Below are positions 35,390 to 47,300 of a stretch of 64,000 bases of DNA, piece by piece. How positions within the stretch are numbered: the stretch's first letter is position 1; every line of letters starts with the position of its first letter. The position numbers were made by a program, and so were the translations under genes. The notes below the pieces were generated by a model, which saw only the letters and a list, made by a program, of their open reading frames with translations, had not been told where the DNA came from and did no database searches. This DNA comes from Platerodrilus igneus. Lineage: Eukaryota > Arthropoda > Insecta > Coleoptera > Lycidae. The DNA lies in the NCBI GenBank assembly GCA_036346225.1, contig JARFIW010000831.1, positions 3,286,001 to 3,350,000 of the forward strand, given 5' to 3'.

Positions 35390-36400
35390 CCATCAACCTC
35401 GAACATCAGTGGAAACCCCAACCGTCTCTCGGAATACCCATCTTCTAGTTTTTCATCTGCTGCCCTAGTAATTTCATAACTCACAATTCCTTCCCGCTCT
35501 TTTCAATTACTCCATGTTCTACCTTTCTTTGAAACTCTCCCTCAACTCTTGTTGTTTTAACTTATCAAGGTCCCAGCTATTCGACTTCTTACTTGTCGTC
35601 AATTTCGTTAAGTTTCAGCCTGCATCGCATTGCAAGAAAATTGTGGTCATAGTCTACATCTGCTCCCAGGTACATTTAACAGTCAAGAATCTGATTTCTA
35701 AACCTCTCTATAGCTATTATGTAACTATTTGGTGGGTCTCCAGGTTTCACCCGGGGCATATAAGCTTCTTTCGTGTTTCTTAAACATGTGTTGGTAATGA
35801 CCAAATAGTGTTCTACACAAAATTCTTCATGTGGGATTCCTCGTTCGTTCTTCCCATCCAGGCTATGCTCTCATACTGTTTTACGTTCTCCTTCTATTCC
35901 TACTACTGCATTGCAGTCTCCTATTACAACCAAATTCTATTTCCCTTACTATATTCCATGATATCTTCCATCTCTTCGTATACCCTTTAAATCGCTTCAT
36001 CATTGGCGTTACTGATAGGCCTACAGATCTGTGCTATTGTGGTGGGTTGTGGTTTTGTTTCTAACTCTACAATTCTTTCGTTGTGTATTTATAATAGCTT
36101 ATCCTGTACCCTATTTTCCTGTTCATTATTAAACCTACTCCCGAAAGTCCCATGTTCGATTTCGTGTTAATGAATGTATAATCTGCTGACCAGAAATCCT
36201 GCTTTTTTCCAGCGTACCTCACTAATCTCAACAACATCTAATTTCAGCCTATCAATTCCCATTTTCAAATTTCTAACATACCATACGATTCAAACGTTTG
36301 ACATTCCACGCGTCGACTCGTAGATTGTTTATATTTATCCTTTCGGAAGACATCTACTCGAGTAGTTCCCGCCCGGAGAGCCAAATTCGGAATATTTTAC
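35390..36400 (-). pseudogene. APE endonuclease of a LINE (third family), fragment
   Basis: Minus strand from about 36345: a degenerate start; GKKQDFWSADYTFINTKSN near 36210; GVGLIMNRKI near 36140; then NLVVIGDCNAVVG near 35930 (family block 'GDFNA--G', catalytic Asp/Asn); NERGIPHEEFC near 35840; LVITNTCLRNTKEAYMP near 35800-35750; and DVDYDHNFLAMQAE near 35650 (the SDH-type block, here YDH). These are the ordered catalytic blocks of APE-type LINE endonucleases. No RT follows. The leader (36400-36340) resembles the family A leader (CCCGGAGAGCC versus CCCGGAGATCC) but the coding blocks differ. Confidence 0.7.
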
Positions 36401-36999
36401 TCAGGAGGATACCACCATCATCAAAGCCTTACAAATAGAGCTGCATGTCCTTGGAAAAAGTAGCGACTATAGTTTCCTTTGCGTTTAGCCGTGCAGTAGT
36501 ATCAACTACGCTAAGCCATGTTGGATAATATTATAAATACAAGTCCGTCAAAATCCAGACTATCGTCCTTGTAACTACTAAAAGGGCTGTTGCACTCCTT
36601 TCAGAAACCATTCATGAGCCTGCTTTTTTGCAGTGTCGAGATAGCTAGCACAAACAATAAAAGAGGGGTCAATCTATTTAGTTGTAAAGGGATCTGACTG
36701 AAAGCTGTGACTGGTGCTGCTCTGTAGACCTATGTGAACTTAGCACCCGACTACGCTAAAATATTTTTTTCATATATGCATTCGATTAAGCTCAGTTTGT
36801 ACCCGTTTGTACCGCTTTTTATTTCGTTTGTACTTCAAAGGAGTGAAAGTTACAGGGGGGTAAAAAATCATCAGCACCCGACTTGCCGATACAGAAATTT
36901 TCTAAATGCCATTCGATTAGGCATCGTTTGTACCCGTTTGTACTGCCGCCTGTTTCGTTTGTACTCTTAAGGGGGTGTTTGTACCAAATTACTTTCAAA

Positions 37000-38399
37000 A
37001 TAGAGGTAACACCTAAGTCCACCATTTTTAGAGATATCATAAATGCGCAGTCGAGTGCTGTTTCGTTATCGTTTGTACACGTTTGTACCACCGTCAGCTT
37101 CGTTTGTAGCATTAAGGTGTTTGCACCGAACTTTCAAAATAAAGATAACACCAAACTCCGCCATTTTTAGAGATATATTAAATCCGCAAGAGGGTCATGT
37201 TTCAGAACCGTTTGTACCACCGCCAGTTTCATTTATACCCTTAAGGGGGTGTTTGTACCGAATTTTCAAAATAGGGCTAACACCTGACTCCGTCCATTTT
37301 TAGAGATATCTTAAACCCGCAAGCGGGTGCTGTTTCGTAATCGTTTGTACACGTTTGTACCACCGCCAGTTTCATTTGTAGCCTTAAAGAGGTGTTTGCA
37401 CAGAATTTTCAAAATAGGGATAACACTTAACTCCGCCATTTTTAGAGATATCTTAAATCCGCAAACGGGTGCTGTTTCGGAATCGTTTGTGCCAGTTTGT
37501 ACCACCGCCAGTTTCGTTTGTACCCTTAAGTGGGTGTTTGTACAGAATTTTCAAAATAGGGGTAACACCTATCTCCGCCATTTTTAGAGATTAATTAAAT
37601 CCGCAAGGGAGTGATGTTTCAGAACCGTTTGTACCCGTTTGTACCACCGCCAGTTTCGTTTGTACCCTTAAGTGGGTGTTTGTACCGAATTTTCAAAATA
37701 GGGGTAACACCTATCTCCGCCATTTTTAGAGATATCTTAAATCCGCAAACGGGTGCTGTTTCGTTATCGTATGTACCTGTTTGTACCACCGCCAGTTTCG
37801 ATTGTAGACTTAAGGGGGTGTGTGCACCGAATTTTCAAGATAGGGATAACACCTAACACCGCCATTTTTAGAGATATCTTAAATTCGCAAGAGGGCGCTG
37901 TTTCAGAATCGCTTGTACCCGTTTGTGCCATTGCCAGTTCCGGTTGTACCCTTAAGGGGGTGTTTGTGCCGAATTTTTAAAATAGGGGTAACACCTAACT
38001 CCGCCATTTTTAGAGATATTTTAAATGCGCAAGCTAGTGCTGGTTCGTAATCGTTTGTACTAGTTTGTACTGCCGCCAGTTTTGTTTGTACCCTTACAAG
38101 GGTGTTTGTACCAAATTTTTAAAATAGGGGTAACACCTAACGCCGCCTTTTTTAAAGATATCTTAAATGCGCAAGCGGGTGCTGTTTCATAATCGTTTGT
38201 GCCCGTTTGTACAACCGCCAGTTTCGTTTGTGCCATTAAGGGGGTGTTTGTACCCAATTTTCAAAGTAGGAGTAACACCTAACTCCGCCATTTTTAGAAG
38301 TATCTTAAATTCGCTAGCGGGTGCTACTTCAGAATCGTTTATACCAGTGTGTACCCCGCCAGTTTCGTTTGTACCGCTAAGGGGGTGTTCGTACCATGT
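37000..38399. repeat. 142 bp tandem repeats, left foldback arm
   Basis: The marker CATTTTTAGAGATAT starts at 37023, 37162, 37295, 37437, 37579, 37721, 37863, 38005, 38147 (variant) and 38289. From 37295 onward every interval is exactly 142 bp. Each unit also has CCGCCAGTTTCGTTTGTA and TTAAGGGGGTGTTTG. The many short open frames here are an effect of the repeat and shift frame each unit (142 is not a multiple of three). Confidence 0.95.
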
Positions 38400-38760
38400 T
38401 ACCCCTATTTAAACAATTCGGTACAAACACCACTGCAAGGGTACAAACGAAACTGGCGGCAGTACACACGGTTACAAAACAGCACCCGCTTGCGCATTTA
38501 AAATATCTCTAAAAATGGCGGAATTAGGTGTTACCCCTATTTTGAAAATTCGGTACAAACACCCCCTTAATGTACAAACGGAACTGGCGCTGGTGCAAAC
38601 TGGAACAAACGATTACAAAACAGCACCCGCTTGCGCATTTAAGATATCTCTGAAAATGGCGGAGTTAGGTGTTACCCCTATTTTGAAAATTCGGTACACC
38701 CCCTTAAGGGCACAAACGAAACAGGCGGCGGTACAAACGGGTACAAACGACGCTGAATCG
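38400..38760. repeat. 142 bp repeats, right foldback arm (inverted)
   Basis: The same unit in reverse orientation: AAAAATGGCGGA-type markers end near 38517 and 38658 (141 bp apart), with ACAAACGAAACTGGCGG between them. Confidence 0.9.
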
Positions 38761-38955
38761 AACGGCATTTAGAAAATTTCTGTATCTCCAAGTCGGGTGC
38801 TGATGATTTTTTTACCTCCCTGTAATTTTCACCCCTTTGAGGTACAAACGAAATAAAAACCAGTACAAACGGGTACAAACTGAGCTTAATCGAGTTCATA
38901 TATGAAAAATTTTTTAGCATAGTCGGGTGCTAAGATTCATATAGGTGCTCTGTAG

Positions 38956-39380
38956 CCTGAGTTAAAATAACCACCAAACAAAAAGTTCATTCTGTTCGTC
39001 ACTCGAGAGATTAAAGCGCACTTAGATCCCTTTGCCTCCAAAGAGTGTACCTTTCTGGATCAGACAAGCGTTTTATATTGCTTTTATCAAAATCCTTACA
39101 ATACATGTTTTGAGGAAGTGTTTGCATTGCTATCAAAGAGCATATTAATGATCATTTGTCTGAAAACTCAGGTAAGACTAATATTTATATTTAGTGCGTC
39201 ATAAAAATACCTAAAACTAGTTCATAAAGCATAAATTATACGGGTTGAATTATTATTTTTGCATTATTCAAGTAGGAACGAACTATTTATATTTAAACAG
39301 TTTTTTAAAAGTAGCTTTTACTAATAAGAAATTCATTAAATTATGTAACCCAAAATTAAATTAATTATTTATTCATATCC
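38956..39380. other. Unannotated stretch
   Basis: A few protein-like residues near 39010-39140 may belong to the relic that follows; nothing firm. Confidence 0.3.
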
Positions 39381-39389
39381 ACCTGACGA

Positions 39390-40660
39390 CACTGACGAGA
39401 ATAAGGAATTCGTACCAGAGAATTCTTCAGTTTAATCATCATTATTTCAAAAAGAGAACGTAACACCTAAAAGAACAAGAAAGGTGATAAGATACTGAGA
39501 AAAGTGGAGAAAAAAAAAGCAAAACTATTACGCAATTCAGGTCAAAACAGACCAAGATGTTCTTAAATGCGTGAAAAAGCACATAATTTTCTACATATAG
39601 TACCCACTACTCAAGACAAAAACCTAACAAAAAATACCTTAATTCTGACCTTAACATGCGTAAAATATACGATTTATAAGTTGAAGCATGCAAAGAAAAT
39701 GGTGAAACGTTTGTTAAACAATCCTTTACTGCCGTATTTTAAAACAGACTACAATCTTAGTTTTAAAAACCCCTCACAGACACTTGCAATGAATATGACC
39801 CTTTTGACAAATAAAATACGGAGAAAATGCTCAGGATCTAGAAGAAAATACAACTAACAAAGAGCTTTATTTGAGACGAGAGGAAAGGCTGGGTCGGGCA
39901 AAAGATGTGCACAAGAGTTGGAAAGACAGAATCCAACCAGCATAAGAGCATTCTGCTTCGATTTACAAAAGACACTACCAACTCCGGCCTTGACATGCAA
40001 CTGAGTGTATTATTATTATGCAAGACGTTTGTGGACGTACAATCTTACGGTTTGTGAACTTGGTGGTAATCAGGGTACCTCAAGAGGATCGCAAGAAATC
40101 GAATCTTATTCTGCCTACATATGCCAAACAACCACCCCTACAGTCAAGCATTTTATCATTTTTAGCGATAACTGAACATGGGAAGGGGGATAAAATTAAT
40201 ACATTGTTCGCTTTGATATGTATATTGTACAACACACTCGAGTAGGAACCGGCTGACCACAAACTGTTTTGGTGTCTGTCATATTTTACATGGAATACGA
40301 CCAACATCTCGGTTTATGAAAAATCTAAATAAAACCAGCAGTATGTATTTGTCCCAGAACATTGTGTTACTGCAGTTGCAGTAAACCAAAAATTCCAAGT
40401 GGTCAGAATAACTAACACAGACTTCGTTTCCACTGAGTTTATGAATAAATCGTTGAAGGACAAAGTTAAAGGTATCAACAATTTCAGTGGTTAAGGATTA
40501 AGAAGGGGGAACTACAACCAATAAATTCGACACTTAATGAAGATTTTGAGTTACATCTTATGGCATGTACAAACCTCAATAGCTGGTCCGTCAATGGTTA
40601 AATTTACTGTGAGACCATACCGTGAATCACCACCACTGATCACAACAGCCAATCCAATCA
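39390..40660 (+). pseudogene. Unclassified transposase-like protein (second family), decayed
   Basis: Plus-strand patches in order: PKRTRKVIRY near 39467; HYSRQKPNKKYLNSDLNMRKIYDLYVEACKE-type sequence spread over two frames near 39605-39690; TDYNLSFKNPSQTLA near 39747 (the pattern is '-EFNLGFK-PKSDTC---D'); an ITEHGKGDKINTLFALICIL block near 40169-40228; and QQYVFVPEHCVTAVAVNQKFQV near 40339-40400. This order resembles a large unnamed family of invertebrate proteins with suspected DDE nuclease folds. It is distinct from the 25.4-27.6 kb relic. Many frameshifts. Assignment rests on pattern memory only. Confidence 0.45.
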
Positions 40661-41486
40661 CCTGCAATCTTTAATTGCATTTGTGCCCAATCCACCAAGA
40701 TTTTTATAAGAAACTAAAACATGGAGGGAAAGAAACAAAACACGAAAATGTGTCAAGAACAGAAAAATGGAAACTAGAAGAGGACGAGGACTAGCGCTTG
40801 GATTTACCTCATCGTATGAAGCAGGCATTGACGATGAAAGATTATTAGAATGTGATGAGAATGACAAGTTAAACAAGTTAAGAAGTAGAAGAACCTTCTA
40901 AGTTATAGCCTATAATCTATTTCACGAAGCAATGTATTGACGTCATATACACCAGCAGCTGCTATGTTGCCATATATTGCACAAAAATGCATTTTCTACG
41001 GTTCAACTAGGGCTATTACCGAATGACAACCGACATATGCAAAATGAAATGAAATTACCCAATGTGTTAATGTCAACAGCGTAAAATGATGTCAACTCAT
41101 AGCATTTATTTTTCCTAAATATTACAAGTACATAATTTTGGATTGGGACTCCCAGTGTGCACAGAGATAATTCTGGTGTGGAGAGTACTTCTGGTATGGA
41201 GCCGTAATCCTAGTATTCAATAGAATAAAATTTCGAGTATATAGATGTTCCAAATGATACTAAAGATACCATTTGAAGCCGGAATAATTTAAATTTTGAA
41301 TATTGTACATAGCTGGAAGGCGTCTTTAAAACTTTATTTTATTATTGTGCATGTGTTAAAGTGAATAAGATAAGGTCATGGACAGCATAAATGTTTGAAG
41401 CTCATACTAGATAACGAGCGTCCTTTTTAAAAATTTGATTTTCCTTTAGTTATAGCTGGTGTAAATTTTGTTATGTATAAAATAGT
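40661..41486. other. Unannotated stretch
   Basis: The plus strand near 40750-40890 has a charged open patch (RRGRGLALGFTSSYEAG) that I cannot assign. Nothing else. Confidence 0.3.
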
Positions 41487-41494
41487 AGTACGAG

Positions 41495-41935
41495 CAGAGC
41501 CGGATTTACCACCAGGCTAGAAAGGCTAAAGCCTAGAGCGATAGATTTTAGGGGCGGCAAACGTTGGAGTTAAAAAATTAAATAACAAGTTAAATCTAGA
41601 CAAATTAAAATAATATAAAAAATATAATATTTTTAAATAGAAATGTCTTTTTTGTTTCTCTATTACTACCTTCTATTAATTAAATTTTTTAATAAAAATG
41701 TTATTTTTGTGTTTTTGTATTGCCATCTTCTACAAATCAACTATTTAGTTCATACATGATTCGTAATTATTATATCATTCAATATAACAAAAAATGTAAA
41801 GATAAATTCATTTTAGTTTGCGAGTATATTAAATATTGTTTATAAACAGTAGAAACAAAAAGCGAAAATTATTGTAGATGAGGGGCGGTAAAATATTTCC
41901 AGCCTAGGAACGGCAAAGTCGTAAATCCGCCTCTA
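41495..41935. mobile_element. hAT-type MITE with 8 bp target duplication
   Basis: The 441 bp element starts CAGAGCCGGATTTACCACC and ends, in reverse, TAGAGGCGGATTTACGACT. Both ends continue with a shared CTAGGC-type block (AAGGCTAAAGCC / CCTAGGCTGG) and GGGGCGG. Flanks AGTACGAG (41487-41494) and AGTATGAG (41936-41943) form an 8 bp duplication with one mismatch. CAGAG-like ends with 8 bp duplications are typical of hAT. The interior is AT-rich and non-coding. Confidence 0.85.
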
Positions 41936-41943
41936 AGTATGAG

Positions 41944-42410
41944 GATTGTTAGTAGAGAGATGAATTTACTGTGAAGGTCAACACATTTTTGGATCATATA
42001 TAATTTATTTGTACCAGTATTTTGCCACACTGATCAGTTAGTAGAATAATGGGCTTGTTAATGAAAGATTTAATAAAAATAGGCGTGGTGACTTATTAAA
42101 TAATGAAAAATAATTAATTTAAGAATTTTGAGCACGCTGATTTATGAACTGAGTGAGATAAGGTATTTTTTTAGTATTTTGATAAAAGCTGCACATAACA
42201 TTCAATTTGAATTTGTAAATTTATTGGTTTTTAGTAGATCAATTGGCGCTTTTTAACTGAGCCTCGTGTTTCTTTGTGGTAGAATTCTTTTTGTGATTTT
42301 ATTCCAAGCAGGTTAGAGTAGCGTCTACCGAACTTGAGCTGACCTAGCGGAGAAGTGGTGTCCTTTTAATTTATATCAGGATTCATCAGAATTATTTCGT
42401 GTTATGGGGT
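41944..42410. other. AT-rich unannotated stretch
   Basis: Nothing supportable before the LINE leader at 42411. Confidence 0.4.
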
Positions 42411-44010
42411 TCTGAACGGACCTGCACCTTGAAGAAGTTCTAGGTTTCTAAAACGGGTAGACCGGCTTGAGAGTTCCAGTGATCTAAAGAGCCAAACTAC
42501 AGGTTGAACCAAATTAGTGGAGTCTTTAGTGAGGACCCAGATTAGGACAGGTCCCGAAAGAGAGCAGCAGCTGTTTCGATGCTTAAAGTGGCAGAGACCA
42601 TAGGGAGTCGGCATAGCATTCCAAGATGTGGAAAGCAACGGGAAACCACCTTATTACCTCCCAAGTAGTTAAATTGTTATTTAAGACATTGACGTCCTCT
42701 GGGGTAAAAAATTCCGGAGTTATAACCCCTTATTCGGATCTCCGGTAGGGGACTACTTCGGAGGATGTGATCGGATTTTTGGAGCGGAGACTTTAGGGTA
42801 ATTCCTACAGGATCAGAAGAATAAAATCGGGTGTGGGGATAGTATGAGAAAAAAGATAAGACACTGTGTAGAAAACTACCTACAAAAAAACCAAAGAAAA
42901 CTCATGGTTAGATTAGGATCTATACCGGTAAAAACAGTAATAATTGTTATTATGGTTATTATAAGCATCTACAGGTGTTGATTTTGCAATATTCTCAACT
43001 AATGTTAATTGTGTGAAAGAATTTACTGGAAAACTATTAATTCGGCAAATGTCTGTGTTGGGGGATCTTGATAGTCGCATGCTGCTTAATCCCCTTCATG
43101 TATATCGCTGAAATAGGGCATATATTTAGGGAACAATAGAAGGAAAACCGATCTGTACCTAGGCTGTAGAAATGTTAGAGAACTGTGTAAGCTTGCTCAG
43201 AATAGAAATCAGTGTAGGTACGCCTCCAACCAGTTCCAAGACGGAAAACCTAATGACGAAAAAATAATTGCACTTAAACCTGATGAGTACTATAAATAAA
43301 TACAAGGTGTTGGTATTGCATTATTTTCAACTAATCCTGATTGTGCGAAAGAAATTATTGGAAAACTATTCATTCGGCAAATGTTCAAGAGTTGGGGGGA
43401 TCTTGGTAACCAGAGGTTGCTAAATCCTCTTCACATACTACTTCATATCGTTGAAATATGATATATACTTACAAAACAATAGAAGGGAAACTGAACTGTA
43501 TCTAACAAGAAAGAGCAGCGGCTATGTTCGAAGACAACAAACGTAGAAACAAGGACAAAAGTGTTGGAAGCATGTGTAGAGAACAGCACTGTACACCTAT
43601 GAAATCAGGACAGTAGCAGAAGCACACAGGAAAAGGAAGAAGTCTTTTGGATTTTTATGCTTCAGATGTATGATGATGATAGCATGGACAGATAAAGTTA
43701 ATAACAAAGAGGTTATACAAATAGTAGGGGAATAAAGATATCTGTGGAAAACAAAAAAAATTAGGAGAAATAGAAGGGCAGGATACGTTCTAAAGCATTG
43801 TTGGAGAATAGTGCGAGCTATATTACAAGCAGTTATAGGAAGAGAGCGAGGTAGCTGTAGATCTAGATCAGACTATTGCACGCAGATAGTAAAAGATGCA
43901 GACTATGGGAATTTCAGGGAAATGTGTAGGTTAGCCCAGAATAGGAAACAATGGAGGTACGCGTAGAATCAGTTCCAGGATTGAATACTTAATGATGATG
44001 ATGATGGGTT
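42411..44010 (+). mobile_element. Family A LINE, internally deleted copy
   Basis: Begins GTTCTGAACGGACCTGCACC like the copy at 11688. The leader runs to about 42780, and a tiny endonuclease scrap (GGATTTTTGGAGCGGAGACTT) follows. Nearly all endonuclease and RT is deleted. From 42970 come the ~195 bp module, the LINE-derived spacer, a second module (about 43300-43490), and the C-terminal coding region (about 43510-43950, with RCMMMIAWTDKVNN). The tail is TTGAATACTTAATGATGATGATGATGGG near 43980-44010. Confidence 0.85.
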
Positions 44011-44040
44011 TTAGCCAAAAAGCAGAAATTTCATAGCAAT

Positions 44041-44330
44041 ATGTGTGTGCGTGTACGTGCGTATCTTCGTGCGCGTGCGTTCGTGCGTGTGTGTGCATGA
44101 GTGCGTATGTGCAAGCGCAAGCGCGCGCGTGCGAGAGCGTGCGTGCATGTGTGTGTGCGAACGCGTTGCATGCATGTATGAGTGCGCGCATATTTGCGTG
44201 CGTGTATGTGCCTGCGTGTGTGCGTTCGTGTGTGCGTGTGCGTACGCGACTGCGTGTCTGTGCATGGTGTATTATTTGCTGTTTGTGCGTGTGTGCATTT
44301 GTTGCTGTTTATATCTAGTAGCACGCTCAC
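44041..44330. repeat. GT/GC-rich microsatellite-like tract
   Basis: About 290 bp composed almost entirely of TGTG, TGCG and CGTG steps with occasional TATG. It starts ~30 bp after the LINE tail. Both strands are open in several frames because of the composition; none of these frames is a real gene. Confidence 0.85.
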
Positions 44331-47300
44331 GTGTTTAGTCTTGTAAATAATTTATTGGTTTGGTAAGAAATGGTTTTTATTTTTAATCTCGTAAACGAAG
44401 CAGGATACGACGAAAATTCAAGCGACAAAAAACTTGTGTTTTTATTTGCTTTATCTTAAAAGAAATATCAAAATTAAATTAAAGTCAATGGCGTACATTT
44501 TTGTCAATAATTTTGGTTAAAGTGTCCCCTCTTACGCCAATGGACTTAATAGTTAGGGCCAAATCAGCCCCTTGTAACTACAAACGCCGTCAAATTTCAA
44601 AAAAATCGGTCAGAGGATATTCGAATTCTTTTTAAAAACTGGTATTTTAAAAAAACTTAACACCCTATATCTTGGAAACAGTGCTTTTTCCGGACTTATG
44701 TTTATGGAAACTGTTTTTCATAAAATGACCTGAGAAAAATCACCCTTAAATATGCCGCGTCTTTTTTAAACTCCGTGTATTTTGACATATGCTGCAGTAG
44801 TGTGTCCTGCTAGATACCACTAATCGCACCGGTGTTATTAAAAAGTTACATTTTACAGAAGTATATTGTTTTATCAGAATTTTAGTAAATGAACCAATCA
44901 ATTAACTAATTGGAAACAAGGTGCAAAGAAGGAAATAAAGGGGTGTGTAAGTGGTAGGTAAGGCTATTACAGCTGGAAGAAAAGGGATGCAAGTGCATGC
45001 GTTGCAAGCAAAGGGGTCAACTGTCTAAATGTATGTTTTAAGAAATTCCTGTGCTATAATATTAATTATTTAAATAGCTTCAAAATACGTTTAGAAACAG
45101 GTAAATTTGTATATATGTCAGACATACCAACAAATCATGTGTACAATAACCACTGGAATTTTTAATGTGTTTTCAGCTTTGAACCCGGTTTCTAAACAAT
45201 TTTACTTTTAGCACTTGAACCCCTTTGCTTCCAGGTTCCTATTTTGTAGTATTAGTTACAAGACTATTGCTTTCGGGTGTACACCTAAAATTTAATAAAG
45301 TTTATAGGAGGCAGATTGACTGACCTTGAAGAACCTCCCCTTTACGTATTTTAAGCCAAACTTATTTACAGATAAAATTGAGAAATAACGTTTTAAGTTT
45401 AGGCTCGTAACTTTTGTGTTTAAAACAACATATTAAAATGTTTTGTATACAAACAGTATTCGATTTAAAATAATGATTTTTTGTTAAGTACTCAGAAAAT
45501 TGTTTTATATTTGTTTTGGGTATTTTAATTACCATAAAAATTTCTTGAATTTACGAAATTTAATCGTTGTAGCTTCGATAATAAAAAATAGCAATAGTTG
45601 TACACTTTACTATGAACACCTGTATAGATCAAGTCCAAGTGACCTAATAAAAAACATATTCGAACACACTGCATTCGATAATTACATATATAAGGAATAT
45701 ATTTTTAATTTTGAGAACTATTAAACTAGAAAATACCAATTTAGATATATATCAGAATCTTAGAAAAGGTTCAAAGTGCTTTCATAATTCCAGTTTTCCT
45801 TCTCTCCAATTTTTTAAATATATAATAAATATACATTTGTTAGGTTTAAATTCGAATAATAATGCACAAACAATATCATAGAAATCCCAAGCAGGATAAT
45901 GATTAATCTTCAAACTAATTTACATAAACAACTTTACAAATTATAATTTTTTACATAATTGTAGACCCGTAACTAAGACAATTCTAACTTACCTTGAGAA
46001 GGTGTAAAAAAATTCCCAGTGATCAACACCAAATTTCAATCGCACATAACCAACATTGTTTACGGCACTCAAAACAACGAATACTTTACGTCATACACAA
46101 CCGTGAACACACTTCAACGTTTCCGAGCGCACTAACATTTAAACAATACCTAGCGTTAAAGAAGTGGGTAGACTTGCGCTCATGTGCAATAAGGCTAACA
46201 ACATACATGGGCGCCGCTGATCTAGTAGCTTCGGGGGAGGACGGTCACTGACGTTTTAGACTGTCGTGGCTTACTTGTAAAAACTTAGTACGATGCTACG
46301 ACAGATTCAAAATATTTATATTACCAATTAAATAAAATACTACAAACCGCATCAACCGGTTAAACACTACATATGCATATTTAAGAAACTTTAGACATAT
46401 TTTCAAGCAAGGACGGTTGTTAAGATTGTTAGAATAATAAGTACAATAAATATCAAGGACAAACATAATAATCACAATAGAATTAATCAGTTTTTAAATG
46501 ATTCACCTGCACTTCGAACTTGGAATTTATAAATCAAAAGCAGATTGTACAGGGTGTAAAGTTTAAGCGCATATCACAGCTAGCTTGTTTATTATACAAA
46601 AAACTAGAACAATTTTTTTTGTGCATAGGATTTTAGAATTGATTTTAGCCGTATTTGGGGTCTTGAATTTAAATATGAAATCAGTTTTCTCTATCTGCTT
46701 TACTTTTTTAGACCAATTGTTACTAGTAAAAATGACGTTAAATTACAAATTTCGACTTGCCAGAAGGGGCGGGAATCTCGTAACAATCTTAAGGGTGCAC
46801 CGGCTAACTACAGTGATGCGAGAGTGGGCACCTATGGAAAAGATAATAAACCTATTAAAAATAAGGCTGTGAAATGGTTGAAATATCAAACTACTTTCAA
46901 AGTACCGCTTTCCTCGAAAGGATTTACTGATTGTCAGTCTTGTCCCAGCAAACCTTCAAATTTTCGCTACCCGGAAGACGATTATTCCGAATAAGTCTTC
47001 ATACATTCAGCGTTTTAATATTTAGCATTTCGTATTTTACCCTTCTCTACAGTGCATTAAAACATTCGTTAACTTTTGATTAAAAGAAAGAAATTTTTAA
47101 CATATAGGCCTCTCCTAAGTATGACTTCATTTCTGGGGTAGCTGGATATCCATTCATAATTATCATCGTTACCTATACTACAAATAACTCCAAATAAAAA
47201 TCTAAGCTTAAGCTCTATTAACAGTAGCGTAAAATGGGGTGAATTGATAAAAGATTTTACCTTTAAATGGCTGTACCGTTCGCATCAGATGTATTTTTAT

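Larger units (their letters stand above)
36728..38946. mobile_element. Foldback transposon with 9 bp target duplication
   Basis: A 2219 bp element bounded by identical GCTCTGTAG at 36719-36727 and 38947-38955. The two ends are inverted copies of each other: ACCTATGTGAACTTAGCACC at the left versus ACCTATATGAATCTTAGCACC read inward from the right. Similarity continues for more than 230 bp (AGCTCAGTTTGTACCCGTTTG, ATACAGAAATTTTCTAAATG and others). The arms consist of ~142 bp tandem repeats and meet near 38399 with essentially no spacer. The left arm is about 1.67 kb with ten repeat markers, and the right arm about 0.55 kb with two. No transposase is present. Known Foldback elements (for example Drosophila FB) have long, internally repetitive inverted arms and 9 bp duplications. 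Confidence 0.9.

Noticed and set aside
36734..38920. Many overlapping 60-97 codon frames with repeated peptide units on both strands (such as VPPPVSFVPLRGC)
   Set aside because: They follow the 142 bp foldback repeat, change frame each unit and occur on both strands; repeat artefact, not a repeat protein.
36728..38946. CRISPR-like array of regularly spaced repeats
   Set aside because: Units are long and contiguous with no unique spacers, the arms are inverted, and the context is eukaryotic.
44031..44338. His/Thr/Ala-rich and Cys/Val-rich frames on both strands
   Set aside because: Products of the GT/GC microsatellite-like composition.
47220..47260. AAAATGGGGTGAATTGATAAAA as a further pogo terminus, by resemblance to the ends at 51431 and 58516
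   Set aside because: The match is short and no partner terminus or target duplication was found.
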